Positions 42,534 to 51,726 of a stretch of 57,135 bases of DNA are shown one piece after another. Position numbers and translations under genes: made by a program. Within the stretch, counting starts at the first letter, position 1, and each line of letters starts with the position of its first letter. The notes under the pieces are model-generated. The model saw only the letters and a program-made list of their open reading frames with translations, was not told the origin of the DNA and did not search any database. Source of the DNA: Gemmatimonadota bacterium (lineage in GTDB: Bacteria > Gemmatimonadota > Gemmatimonadetes > Longimicrobiales > Gaopeijiaceae); assembly GCA_007130605.1 (NCBI GenBank), contig SLSF01000048.1, positions 1 through 57,135 of the forward strand, given 5' to 3'.

Positions 42534-43492
42534 CCCGGGACCGGACCCCGCAGTGGCTCCGAATCGAGGTACCCCTCCCTCCCCGGGGGGAGGGGTATCG
42601 TCTCGTGGACCTCCTCCACCGGCGGGGCGCCCGTTCGGTGACCGAGGCGGAGGGCCGGGTGGTGGCCCACCTGCCCCTTGAAGGGGCGGACCCGTTGGAC
42701 CTCCTGGCCGAAGTTCGGGCCGCCCTCCACGCCGGCACCTCCATCGCACCCGACGCACTTCGGTGGCACCTCGCCTCCGAACCTCCCGCCGAGGGGTGGG
42801 GACCCGACTTCCGGGTGTCCCCCCGACTGGTGATCACCGGCACGCCCCCCTCCGGTGCCGGCCGGATCCGGATTCTTCCCTCCCACGCCTTCGGAACCCC
42901 CGGCCACCCCACCACCCGACGCTGCCTGGTGGAGCTGGACACCCTCGTCTCGGCGGGGGACCGGATCGTCGATGTGGGCGCCGGCTCCGGGATCCTCTCC
43001 CTGGTGGCGGCGCGGCTGGGGGCGGCACGGGTGGACGCCATCGAATCGGATCCGGTGGGGTGCCGGGCCACACGGGAGAATGCGGCGGCCAACCACCTCA
43101 CCGAGCGCATCCGCCTCCACCCGGTCCACGCCGACCCGGCCTTCCTCGACACCCTCGCCGCCGAGGACCCCCCGGTGGACGGCGCGGTGGCAAACCTGCC
43201 ACCGGACGCCCTCCACCCTCTCCTGCCGGCCCTCGCCCGTCTCCCCCGTCCGGGGGGCTGGCTCCTCCTCTCCGGCGTGCCCCGGGCCGACCTCCCGGCC
43301 CTCCGGAAGGCCCTGGCTTCCCTCCCCCTCGTGGAGATCCGGAGCGAGGTCGACGACGGTTGGTGGAGTGGGGTCAGTATCCCCACGGACGCGGAGGCGG
43401 ATCCACCGGCGTCGAGAGATCGAACTCCACCCGGATCGAGTGACCGAACTTCGGCCAGTGCACCCCGTACTCCAGGACGTCGTCGTCGCTGA
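42530..43492 (+). CDS. prmA: Ribosomal protein L11 methyltransferase (PrmA-like)
   Basis: A 320-residue class I methyltransferase. The PrmA block before motif I is present as ILPSHAFGTPGHPTTRRCL, then the SAM site IVDVGAGSGILSLVAARLGA, and ANLPPDAL at the place of the catalytic NxL/NPP loop. N-terminal residues to 90 are diverged from E. coli PrmA. The start is TTG in an overlap TTGA with the infC stop, so it depends on infC translation. The domain ends near WWSGVSI; the last 40 residues (rich in Arg, Ser, Pro) are read from sequence antisense to the convergent peptidase gene, an overlap of 119 bases. Confidence 0.85.
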   Translation: MTRDRTPQWLRIEVPLPPRGEGYRLVDLLHRRGARSVTEAEGRVVAHLPLEGADPLDLLAEVRAALHAGTSIAPDALRWHLASEPPAEGWGPDFRVSPRLVITGTPPSGAGRIRILPSHAFGTPGHPTTRRCLVELDTLVSAGDRIVDVGAGSGILSLVAARLGAARVDAIESDPVGCRATRENAAANHLTERIRLHPVHADPAFLDTLAAEDPPVDGAVANLPPDALHPLLPALARLPRPGGWLLLSGVPRADLPALRKALASLPLVEIRSEVDDGWWSGVSIPTDAEADPPASRDRTPPGSSDRTSASAPRTPGRRRR

Positions 43493-46400
43493 AGTCGAAG
43501 AACCAGAAATTGTCGGCCCGGTCGGGGAGGATCGCCGCCGTGTGCGCGTCGGCGGGGAAGATCTGGCGGGTGGGGAGCCCCGGTGACGGCGCATCGCCCC
43601 CGTACTGGCTGATCTCCTCCTCGGTGCCGTCGGGGTTCCGGTGGTCGTGCTTCAGCCGGATCGTCCCGTCCACCCGGGTCAGGATCCAGTTCCGGGAGCG
43701 GTTGTCGTCGATGTGGAAGGGTATGTGGATCCGGTCCTCCTCGCACGACATCACATGCATGGTGAGCTCCACGTCGTCCATCCCGTCGGCGTAGTAGGGG
43801 GTCACATCGGAGACCGTGCCGTGGTACGCCCGGCCGCAGTGCTCCAGCAGCCGGTTCCAGAAGGCGTCCTGTTCCGCGGCCCACACTCCCGGCGTCCCAT
43901 CGGCCGGCGTCGGCACCACCCCGGCCCGTAGCGCCGGCCCCTCTTCCGTCTCGATCCGTCGCGCCACCGGAGCCCGCTCCCGCACCCGGTGCACCGGAAG
44001 CCCCCCGCCCACCCGCGCCTCCGAGAGGAAGGCCCCGGTAATGGCGAAGGAGTTCTCGTCGTCGGGCTCCATCAGGTGGAAGACCAGGGCCCCGCCCGGC
44101 TGGTCGGCCGGCACGAACCAGCTCCCCGCCGGCATGAAGTGCCGATCGGCCTCCAGCGAGGTCCGGAAGGTCTGCGGCACGTACCCCTCGTAGACCGACG
44201 AGGAGAGCTCCAGCGAATCGATGTGGAAGCGCTCCACCTCCCACTCGGTCCCGGCCATGAGCCGCTCCACCCGGATCCCGTGGTCCAGGAGGGCCCGCAC
44301 CAGGTCTCCCCGATGGGGCTCCACCAGGTAGCCCACCGGCCGGGTCCGACCCAGGGTCACCCGCGAAGAGTCGTAGAGGGGCGCCTCGACGGTGATCACC
44401 TCGCCGGTGGCCTGGAGCCGGGTTCCCTCGGGAGTCTCCACCGACCGGTACTCCGCCACATCGTAGTCGACGGTCCGACTGGGGATGGGCTCCCGGAGCA
44501 CCGCGATGGAGTCGGCCTCGTCCCATCTGCCACCGCGCTCCGCCATCTCCCGGCGTCCGTCATGGAGGGCACCCCGGACCCCCTCGGGGTCGGCGGCCAT
44601 TGCCCGTGCCAGCGCCTCCATGGCCACCCGCTGCCGGGTGGCGCGGTCCTCGATGTCCACCCGGGCATCGCTCTCCCGCAGGCTCTCGAAGAGGATGGTG
44701 GCAAGCCCCTGCGACGCCGCGTAGTCGTTCAGGGTTCGCCCGTACACCGGGACCCGGATCCCCACCTCCGGCTCCTCGGCGAGCCGGTTCAGGCCCCCTG
44801 GGGTGTGATAGATGATGTGACTGGACCCCGATGCCTCGAGCGCGTCCACGATGGCGGGAATCAGTGCGTCGCCGGCCAGGTGCATGGGGGCGGCGGGTCC
44901 GTGGGGGTTGGTGGGATGCCAGGTGTAGAAGTCGTAGACCCGGGGTGGCCCGGGGAGCTCGTGGGCATCCACCACCACGTGGGGACGCCAGGGGATCAGG
45001 ACCTCGTCGACGATGGCCCGGCTCTCGGGGTTGTCCAGGCGGAGGGCGTCGCGATTCAGATTGTAGCCCGCCGTGTTCGGCCGGATCCCCCAGGTGCCGG
45101 CCTCGGCCCCGTCGGGATTCATCTGGGGCACGAAGAGGAAGACCATCTCGTCCAGGAGCGACGCCAGGGGCCCCTCCGTCAGGTCACGGGTGAACTGCAT
45201 GAGCCCCTCCTTTCCCGCCGGCTCGTCGCCATGGACCTGCGCCCCGATGAAAAGGATGGGCCGTCCCGAAGCGTGGGCCTCGGCGGGAGTCCGGATCCCG
45301 CCTCCCGCCAGGATCGCCAGGTGGAGGGGGCGTCCCTCCCGGCTCCGCCCGATCTCGTGGAGGGTCATCTCCGGGGAACGGGCCGCCAGGGTCCGGTAAA
45401 AGGCCACCACTTCCCGGTGGGGTGTGAGAGGATCCCATCCAGCCACCTCCGCCGGGGTCCGGGGTGCCACGTCGCCCTCGATCCCCGGGAGCTCGGCACC
45501 GGCGAGCCCGTCGGGGTTTCGGTCGCCGATCCAGAGGGTCCGTCCCCAGCCGTCCACCCGGGTCACCTGCTCCGCCGGGGTCGCGGGCAGGGCCTGCAAC
45601 CGGTGCACGCCCAGCGACGCGCCACTCCGCTCCGAAGTGGCGAACCACCCCATCGACGCCAGGGAATTCTCGTCCTCCGGCTCCAGGAGGTGGGCGATGA
45701 TCCGGGCGTCCGGCTGGTCCATCCGGACGAGAAAGCTTCCCGCCGGAACCGGCCCGTCGGGCTCCACCAGCTCGGTTTCGAAGGTCCGGCTCACATAGCC
45801 CTCGTACGAGATCGAGGCCCGCTCCACCGATTCCACCACATAGCTCCACCCCTCGATCTCCACCGGGGCCAGGAGCCGCTCCACCTGGACCCCGTGGAGC
45901 GCCAGGTGACGCGCGGCCTCCTCCCGGTGCGGCTCGATGACGTATCCCACCGGCCGCACCCGACCCATCTCGATCACCGTGCTGTCGAGAAGGGGCACGG
46001 GAAAGTGGAGGGTGTCGCCCTGCCACTCCACCCGGTAATCCAGCTCCCGGCTCGCCACCTGCTCGAGCTGGATCGCCACCGAGTCCGCCGGATCCCACCG
46101 GGCGCCCCGCTCCACCAGCTCGGCCCGCTCCCGGCGCACCGTCTCCACCACCGCCTCGGGGTGCTCCGCCACGTAGCGGACCAGGGCCTCGAGGGCCACA
46201 TGGTGCCGACGGGTCCGGCTCTCCAGCTTCTCGCGGGCGTCCCGGGGGCGCATGCTCTCGTAGAGGAGGGTGATGGCGCCCCGTGCGCCTCCATACGACG
46301 AGAGGGCCCGGGCGCCGTAGGTCCCCGCCGAGACCCCGATGGAGGGATCCTCGATGACCGCCCCCGAGACCCGGTGGTAGGGGAAGTGGTCGAAACCCTC

Positions 46401-47123
46401 GGCCTCGAGGGCATCGACGATGGCGGGGACGATCTCGCTCCGGGTGAGGGCGTAGTTGTGGGTCGGCCCCTCGATGCTCCGGGGGAAGCTCGTGTAGAAG
46501 TCGTAGATCCGGGGCGGTCCGATGAGCTCGTGCACATCGACGATCACATGGGGGCGCCATGCCCCGATGACCTCCTCAACGAAGGCCCGGGACTCGGGGG
46601 CGTCGAGGCGGAGGTAGTCCCGGTTCACATTCCGGTTCATCCGGTTGTTCCGGCTCCCCCAATCACCGGACTCGGCGCCGTCGGGGTTGAGCTGCGGGCT
46701 GAGGACGAAGATCACCTCGTCCAGGAGGGGGTTCAGCGGCCCCACCGCCAGGTCCCGCGCCAGGAGCATGACCGCCTCCTTGCTCGCCTGCTCGTCGCCA
46801 TGGACCTGGGCATTGATGAGCACCACGGGTCGACCCGAGGCGTGCGCCTCCCAGGGGCCGGTGACCGAGGGCCGCGAGATCACCACCTCCAGGAGCTCCC
46901 GCCCCTGGGCACTCTCTCCGAAGCGGCGCACCGCCACCTCGGGGGAGCGGGCAGAGAGCTCATCGTAGAAGTCCACCACCGTCGAGTGGGGCGAGACCTC
47001 GCTCCACCCCTGTCGCTCCGCATGGGTCAGGAGGGTCGCAGGAGGGCCCTCCTGCGCCACCAGGGGGGTCGCGAAGAAGACAAGGAGGAGGATCGGGAGG
47101 TGCCTGGCCATCATTCGGTCCAT
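43374..47123 (-). CDS. Giant secreted protein with two tandem M14 carboxypeptidase modules and an unknown C-terminal domain
   Basis: A 1249-residue protein with a signal peptide (MARHLPILLLVFFATPLVAQ). Module A (about 45-310) and module B (about 565-830) are each a full M14 peptidase: zinc ligands H108/E111 and H198 with catalytic E289 in A, and H631/E634, H721 and E813 in B; both share HASGRP, QVHGDE, NPDGAE, VNRD/LNRD and HELxGPPRxYDFYT. A beta-rich region after each (to about 540 and 1060) repeats too (RVRPVGYVIEPHR, TRPVGYLVEPHR, EGYV...TF). Residues 1082-1249 (WAAEQDAFWNRLLEHCGRAY onward) are a separate domain that I do not recognise. An internal duplication is clear. Shine-Dalgarno is weak; ATG 47114 is an alternative start. 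Confidence 0.9.
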   Translation of the reverse strand: MDRMMARHLPILLLVFFATPLVAQEGPPATLLTHAERQGWSEVSPHSTVVDFYDELSARSPEVAVRRFGESAQGRELLEVVISRPSVTGPWEAHASGRPVVLINAQVHGDEQASKEAVMLLARDLAVGPLNPLLDEVIFVLSPQLNPDGAESGDWGSRNNRMNRNVNRDYLRLDAPESRAFVEEVIGAWRPHVIVDVHELIGPPRIYDFYTSFPRSIEGPTHNYALTRSEIVPAIVDALEAEGFDHFPYHRVSGAVIEDPSIGVSAGTYGARALSSYGGARGAITLLYESMRPRDAREKLESRTRRHHVALEALVRYVAEHPEAVVETVRRERAELVERGARWDPADSVAIQLEQVASRELDYRVEWQGDTLHFPVPLLDSTVIEMGRVRPVGYVIEPHREEAARHLALHGVQVERLLAPVEIEGWSYVVESVERASISYEGYVSRTFETELVEPDGPVPAGSFLVRMDQPDARIIAHLLEPEDENSLASMGWFATSERSGASLGVHRLQALPATPAEQVTRVDGWGRTLWIGDRNPDGLAGAELPGIEGDVAPRTPAEVAGWDPLTPHREVVAFYRTLAARSPEMTLHEIGRSREGRPLHLAILAGGGIRTPAEAHASGRPILFIGAQVHGDEPAGKEGLMQFTRDLTEGPLASLLDEMVFLFVPQMNPDGAEAGTWGIRPNTAGYNLNRDALRLDNPESRAIVDEVLIPWRPHVVVDAHELPGPPRVYDFYTWHPTNPHGPAAPMHLAGDALIPAIVDALEASGSSHIIYHTPGGLNRLAEEPEVGIRVPVYGRTLNDYAASQGLATILFESLRESDARVDIEDRATRQRVAMEALARAMAADPEGVRGALHDGRREMAERGGRWDEADSIAVLREPIPSRTVDYDVAEYRSVETPEGTRLQATGEVITVEAPLYDSSRVTLGRTRPVGYLVEPHRGDLVRALLDHGIRVERLMAGTEWEVERFHIDSLELSSSVYEGYVPQTFRTSLEADRHFMPAGSWFVPADQPGGALVFHLMEPDDENSFAITGAFLSEARVGGGLPVHRVRERAPVARRIETEEGPALRAGVVPTPADGTPGVWAAEQDAFWNRLLEHCGRAYHGTVSDVTPYYADGMDDVELTMHVMSCEEDRIHIPFHIDDNRSRNWILTRVDGTIRLKHDHRNPDGTEEEISQYGGDAPSPGLPTRQIFPADAHTAAILPDRADNFWFFDFSDDDVLEYGVHWPKFGHSIRVEFDLSTPVDPPPRPWGY

Positions 47124-47285
47124 GGTGGAGTGCGGTGGTTTGAGGGACTCGTTGCGTCTGAAGGTATAGGTCCGATGGCGTCCGCACCGCCAGTCTCGGA
47201 AGCGCGCCGCCGACGGGAAGCCGCGGACCCGACCTCGGAATTCGGGGGTACGCTCCCCTCCTCCACTCCCCCAGCCCCGGACCCC

Positions 47286-48266
47286 ATGAGCGACGAAATG
47301 ACTCCGCCCCTCACCGGCCTCCACCACCTCACCGCCGTCTCCTCCGAGATCGGGACGAATTTCCGCTTCTACACCGAAACCATGGGGATGCGACTGGTGA
47401 AGCGGAGTGTGAACCAGGACGACGTGAGCGCCTACCACCTCTTCTACGCCGACCGGGTGGGCACCCCCGGAACCGACCTCACCTTCTTCGACTGGTCGGT
47501 CCCTGCGGAGGTTCGTGGGACCCACTCCATCACCCGGACCCATCTCCGGGTGCGGAGCGAGGAGAGCCTGGTGTGGTGGGCCGAACGGCTCCGTCAGGTG
47601 GGGGACCCGGCCCCCCGATCGGTCGGCGAGGCCGTCGAGGTGCACGGGCGGCCGACCCTTCCCTTCGAGGACCCGGAGGGCCAGCGCATGGCGCTGGTGG
47701 TGGATGGGGGCGCCGGCGATCCCCCGGTCCCCTGGGAGGAGAGTCCGGTCCCCGCCGAGCACCAGTTGCGGGGGCTGGGACCGGTGGTCCTGAGTGTCCC
47801 CGATCCCGAGCCCACCGCGGCGATCCTCACCGGCGCCATGGGGATGACGCAGGTGGGAGAATTCGACGCCGACGGCACCGCCACCCGGGTCTATGCCATG
47901 GGGGAGGGCCCTCACGCCGAAGTGCACCTGGCGGTGGAGCCCGATCTCGCGCCGGCCCGACCCGGCGCCGGGGGCGTCCACCATGTCGCCTTCCGTACCC
48001 CCGACGACCACTACGACGCGTGGGCCCAGTGGCTCCGGGAGCTCCGGATCCCCAACAGCGGGAAGGTGGACCGCTACTACTTCCGGAGCCTCTACTTCCG
48101 GGAGCCCAACGGGATCCTCTTCGAGATCGCCACCGATGGTCCCGGCTTCACCGCCGACGAAGAGGTGGAGAGCCTGGGGCAGGAGATCGCCCTCCCACCC
48201 TTCCTCGAGTCCCGCCGCGACGAGATTGTGCGAGGGCTGAAGCCACTCCCCGACATGGAAGGCTGA
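47286..48266 (+). CDS. VOC-family ring-cleaving dioxygenase-like protein (MhqO/PcpA type)
   Basis: A 326-residue protein of two vicinal-oxygen-chelate modules. It opens LTGLHHLTAVSSEIGTNFRF, the start seen in MhqO/LinE-like hydroquinone dioxygenases; the second module has GGVHHVAFRTPDDHYDAWAQ and FREPNGILFEIATDGPGF, giving the His/His/Glu iron site. Likely extradiol-type cleavage of hydroquinones or related aromatics, or quinone detoxification. The ATG is the family start. Convergent with hemQ (six bases between stops). Confidence 0.85.
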   Translation: MSDEMTPPLTGLHHLTAVSSEIGTNFRFYTETMGMRLVKRSVNQDDVSAYHLFYADRVGTPGTDLTFFDWSVPAEVRGTHSITRTHLRVRSEESLVWWAERLRQVGDPAPRSVGEAVEVHGRPTLPFEDPEGQRMALVVDGGAGDPPVPWEESPVPAEHQLRGLGPVVLSVPDPEPTAAILTGAMGMTQVGEFDADGTATRVYAMGEGPHAEVHLAVEPDLAPARPGAGGVHHVAFRTPDDHYDAWAQWLRELRIPNSGKVDRYYFRSLYFREPNGILFEIATDGPGFTADEEVESLGQEIALPPFLESRRDEIVRGLKPLPDMEG

Positions 48267-48272
48267 CCGGGG

Positions 48273-49094
48273 TCAGTCGCCCATCCACTCCCGGACCAGG
48301 TCCTTTCCGGCGATCCGGTAGCCGGTCCAGAATCGCCCGAACTCGGCGAACTCCGAGCTGACCCGGTCGTAGCGCATCTCGGTGAGGAGCGACTTGAACT
48401 GGAGGGGATCGGTGCCGAAGAGGGTCACCGCCCACTCCCAGTCGTCGAGCCCCACCGAGCCGGTGATGATCTGGGAGATCCGTCCGGCGTAGCCCCGACC
48501 CGTCTGCCCATGGGCCGCCATCATCGCCGCCCGCTCCTCGAAGGGCTCCGTGTACCAGTTCTGCCCCGGATTCCGCCGCTTGTCCATGGGGTAGACCGAG
48601 ATGTAGGGCATCTCGTCGGGCTGCCGCGGCTGGAGCCGGTCCTGCACGTACTTCTTCTCCCGCTCCTGGGCCATCGCCTCCTCCACCATCGCCGTCCACG
48701 CCTCGGAACCGACCTCGATCTCCTCGAGGGCGGCCTTCTCGCGCAGCGCCTGGGTCAGGGCGTAGAGCCCCAGCTCCACCACCGAGAGGTAGTCGTCCAC
48801 CACCTCGATGGAGGCGGCCCCGGGGTGGCGGCGGAGGACCCGTTCGGCCTTCCCCAGCCCCTCCAGGTGGGGACGGAGGTGCATGACCAGGTAGTCGCTC
48901 CCTCCCCCCACCACCCGGTAGACCCCGGTCCACCCGTCCTCTCCCAGGTCCTCCCAGCCGGCAACGATGCCCGCGAGAGTGGCAAGGGCGTTCCGTCCGG
49001 CGTCATCCCCCTCCAGGGGAGGGTGGATCCGGATAAACTGGTGAAGGACGTACCAGCCTTCGAGGGCGAGGGGGGGAGAGAGCTTTTCGGCCAT
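48273..49094 (-). CDS. hemQ: Coproheme decarboxylase HemQ (chlorite dismutase family)
   Basis: A 273-residue protein of the HemQ branch. MPYISVYPMDKRRNPGQNWY contains the conserved tyrosine (Y168) and positively charged propionate clamp, and AHGQTGRGYAGRISQIITGS holds the proximal histidine H195. GLDDWEWAVTLFGTDPLQFK is the family C-terminal block. HemQ turns coproheme III into heme b with peroxide in the coproporphyrin-dependent route. It is divergent from a TonB receptor gene with a Zur/Fur-like palindrome between them. Start ATG 49094 matches family length. Confidence 0.92.
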   Translation of the reverse strand: MAEKLSPPLALEGWYVLHQFIRIHPPLEGDDAGRNALATLAGIVAGWEDLGEDGWTGVYRVVGGGSDYLVMHLRPHLEGLGKAERVLRRHPGAASIEVVDDYLSVVELGLYALTQALREKAALEEIEVGSEAWTAMVEEAMAQEREKKYVQDRLQPRQPDEMPYISVYPMDKRRNPGQNWYTEPFEERAAMMAAHGQTGRGYAGRISQIITGSVGLDDWEWAVTLFGTDPLQFKSLLTEMRYDRVSSEFAEFGRFWTGYRIAGKDLVREWMGD

Positions 49095-49242
49095 GGGTGC
49101 ATCGGGCTCCGGTTGGGGTATGGATGGTCCGGGTTGAAGCTCACTTCGCGCGCCCTCCCGTGCAAGGCGGGCCGTGGGAGTGGGAACGGAGGCCTCCGGG
49201 TTGTGTTTGAACCGGAGGCGGAGTACCTTCTTGTACCCCTAC

Positions 49243-49260
49243 ATGATAATGCGTTTTCAT
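49243..49260. promoter_or_regulatory. Zur/Fur-like palindrome upstream of the TonB receptor
   Basis: ATGATAATGCGTTTTCAT is an imperfect palindrome: 14 of 18 positions agree with its reverse complement. It looks like Zur boxes of the TGATAAT/TTTTCA type. It lies 72 bases before the receptor ATG and 149 bases from the hemQ start; GATAAT inside it could be a -10 element. Confidence 0.55.
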
Positions 49261-49332
49261 CTTGGATGGGTTTCCGCGGCACTCCATGGCCCGGTGCCCT
49301 CGGAACGATTCCCCATACGCCCACGAGCACCC

Positions 49333-51726
49333 ATGAAACACCTTCGGCCCGGACGCCCCCGAATGGCCGCCCGTGACCTCCGGTCCGGGAGCCTCGTCGT
49401 CTTTGGACTCGCACTCCTGACCCTCCTCCTGGCGGCCCCCGAACCGGTGTCGGCACAGAACGACGGCAGGATCGTGGGACAGGTGGTCGATGTGAACACC
49501 GGCCAGCCCCTCCCCATGGCGGCGGTCCGGATCCGCGACCTGGGACGCACCCAGGGCACCGACGCCGAGGGACGTTTCACCTTCGAGGGTCTCCCCGCCC
49601 GCGCCTATCGCCTGGTGGGCGAGCTCCTGGGCTACGCCCCCAACGAGATCCAGGTGGTGGTGGAGCCGGGGGCCACCACCGAGGTCACCCTCCAGCTCCG
49701 CTACAGTCCCATCCACCTTCCCGGAGTGGTGGTGACGGGCACCGGACGGGAACGGGGTGCGGCGGACCTCTACCGGCCCACCTCGGTCCTCTCCGGGGCC
49801 GAACTGGACCGCTCCCTGGCCAGCAGTGTGCCCGCCACCCTCGCCCGCGTCCCCGGCTTCTCGGCCCAGTACAATGGTCCCGGCGCCACCCGACCCACCA
49901 TCCGGGGGATGGGAGGTGACCGGGTCCTCATGCTGGAAGATGGCCAGCGCACCGGAGACCTCTACCAGACGGCGTCGGACCACGGCGTCATGGTGGAGCC
50001 CCTCACCGCACGCCGGATGGAGGTGGTCCGCGGCCCCGCCGGACTCCTCTACGGTTCCAACGCCCTGGGCGGAGTCGTCAATGTGATCCGCGACGATGTC
50101 CCCCGGGTGCGGCTGAGCCGCTTCCAGTCCACCGCGTCGACGCATATGGAGTCGGTGAACGACGGAATCACCGGCGGCCTCCTCATGGAGGGCCCCGCGG
50201 GTCCCCTCAACCTTCGCTCCGAATTCACCGCCCGCTTCATGGGCGACACCCGGACCCCCGAAGGGACCCTCGAGAGCTCCGACACCGAGGTGTACAACGC
50301 CAGCATCGGCGCCAGCGTCGCCGAGAGCTGGGGCTTCGCCGGAGTCTCGTACCGGTACTACGACAACCAGTACGGGGTCCCGGGGGAATTCGCCGGCGAA
50401 CTGATCCCGGGCGCCCATCCGGGAGGGGTCGACATCGAGGCGACCCGCCACCTGGGTCGCTTCCGGGCGGCGTACCAGCGCCCCATCCTAGGCTTCTTCC
50501 AGTCCGCCGAACTCGACGCCAACATCACCCGCTACATTCACGACGAGATCGAGGCCTTCATCGATGGGGACGCCATTCCCGGATCGCAGTTCCGCCAGAC
50601 CAGTGGCGAAGTGAACCTCATGGCCGACCACGACCACACCGGCCACGACCACCCCACCGGCATCGTCCGGGCCGAGGGCGCCCTCGGGGTCTCCTTCCAG
50701 GGACGGGATCTCTGGGCCGGGGGAGCCAATCCCGGCACACGTTCGGGGCACGAATGGAGCCTCGCCGCCTTCGGGTACGAGGAATTCGCCTGGGAGGTCT
50801 TCCGGCTCCAGCTCGGGGCGCGCTACGACTTCCGACGGGTGGCGCCCGCCGACCTCTCTGACCTGGTGATCCGCACTACGGAGCGCCGGATCGAGAAGCC
50901 GGTCTCGGAGCGGACCTTCCACTCCTTCTCGGGATCGGTGGCGACCCTCCGGGACTTCGGTGACGGATGGACGGTGGGGGCGAGCCTGGCCCGCTCCTTC
51001 CGGACTCCCTCCATCGAGGAGATGTTCTCCGAGGGCCCCCACCTGGCCGACTTCTCCTTCGACATCGGAAGCCCCGACCTGGACCCGGAGATCGGGGTGG
51101 GAGTCGACCTCTTCCTGCGGGGGAACCGGCCGGGACTGAGTGTGGAGGTGGCCACCTACCTGAACCGGGTCTCCAACTACATCTTCTACCTGCAGACCGG
51201 CGAGACCGTGCGGGTGATCCGCGAGGGTGCCCGGCCCCGGGTCACCCCCGTCTACGAGGCGCAGGGCACCGACGCCCGCTTCGTCGGTGCCGAGGGGCGG
51301 GTCCAGTGGGAGGCCATGCCGGGCTTCATCCTCGATGGCACCGTCTCCTACACCCGGGCCCAGCGGACCGACGACGCCGATCCCCTTCCGCAGATCCCTC
51401 CCCTCTCTTTCAGCGGGGAGGCACGCTACGAGAACCAGCGCTGGTTCGTGAGTGCGAGTCTCGACGGAGCCAGGGCGCAGGACCGCATCCCGGGCCCCGT
51501 GGAGATCGGCGACATCACCGAGCTTCCCGAGAACCCCACCGACGGGTATGGACTCGTGCACCTGGGCGGCGGCGTGAACTTCAACTCCGGCGCCTTCCGG
51601 CACTCGGTCTCGCTCCAGGTGCGCAATGTCACCGACGCCGTCTGGCGCGACCACCTCTCCCGGATCAAGGACATCGCTCCGCAGCCCGGCCGGAATATCC
51701 AGCTCACCTACCGGGTGCGCTACTGA
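49333..51726 (+). CDS. TonB-dependent receptor, ZnuD-like (probable zinc uptake)
   Basis: A 797-residue outer-membrane receptor. After a signal peptide (LVVFGLALLTLLLAAPEPVSAQ), residues about 45-125 form a carboxypeptidase-regulatory-like domain (GRIVGQVVDVNTGQPLPMAA), then the plug (GVVVTGTGRERGAAD, TRPTIRGMGGDRVLMLEDG, EVVRGPAGLLYGSNALGGVV) and a 22-strand barrel ending in the C-terminal signature RNIQLTYRVRY. A loop with DHDHTGHDH (432-440) resembles the His-rich metal-capture loop of ZnuD receptors. ATG 49363 is a possible alternative start; the upstream ATG at 49243 lies in the operator. Overlaps the convergent SulP gene by 23 bases. Confidence 0.88.
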   Translation: MKHLRPGRPRMAARDLRSGSLVVFGLALLTLLLAAPEPVSAQNDGRIVGQVVDVNTGQPLPMAAVRIRDLGRTQGTDAEGRFTFEGLPARAYRLVGELLGYAPNEIQVVVEPGATTEVTLQLRYSPIHLPGVVVTGTGRERGAADLYRPTSVLSGAELDRSLASSVPATLARVPGFSAQYNGPGATRPTIRGMGGDRVLMLEDGQRTGDLYQTASDHGVMVEPLTARRMEVVRGPAGLLYGSNALGGVVNVIRDDVPRVRLSRFQSTASTHMESVNDGITGGLLMEGPAGPLNLRSEFTARFMGDTRTPEGTLESSDTEVYNASIGASVAESWGFAGVSYRYYDNQYGVPGEFAGELIPGAHPGGVDIEATRHLGRFRAAYQRPILGFFQSAELDANITRYIHDEIEAFIDGDAIPGSQFRQTSGEVNLMADHDHTGHDHPTGIVRAEGALGVSFQGRDLWAGGANPGTRSGHEWSLAAFGYEEFAWEVFRLQLGARYDFRRVAPADLSDLVIRTTERRIEKPVSERTFHSFSGSVATLRDFGDGWTVGASLARSFRTPSIEEMFSEGPHLADFSFDIGSPDLDPEIGVGVDLFLRGNRPGLSVEVATYLNRVSNYIFYLQTGETVRVIREGARPRVTPVYEAQGTDARFVGAEGRVQWEAMPGFILDGTVSYTRAQRTDDADPLPQIPPLSFSGEARYENQRWFVSASLDGARAQDRIPGPVEIGDITELPENPTDGYGLVHLGGGVNFNSGAFRHSVSLQVRNVTDAVWRDHLSRIKDIAPQPGRNIQLTYRVRY

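Noticed and set aside
43989-47285. Very long plus-strand open frame (about 1100 codons) ahead of and in frame with the VOC gene
   Set aside because: It is antisense to the tandem M14 gene and has no domain; open frames on the opposite strand are expected with high GC at third positions. Only the part from 47286 on is real.
49243-49332. ATG at 49243 as start of the TonB receptor
   Set aside because: It lies inside the Zur/Fur-like palindrome and has no signal peptide after it; ATG 49333 is followed by a proper export signal.
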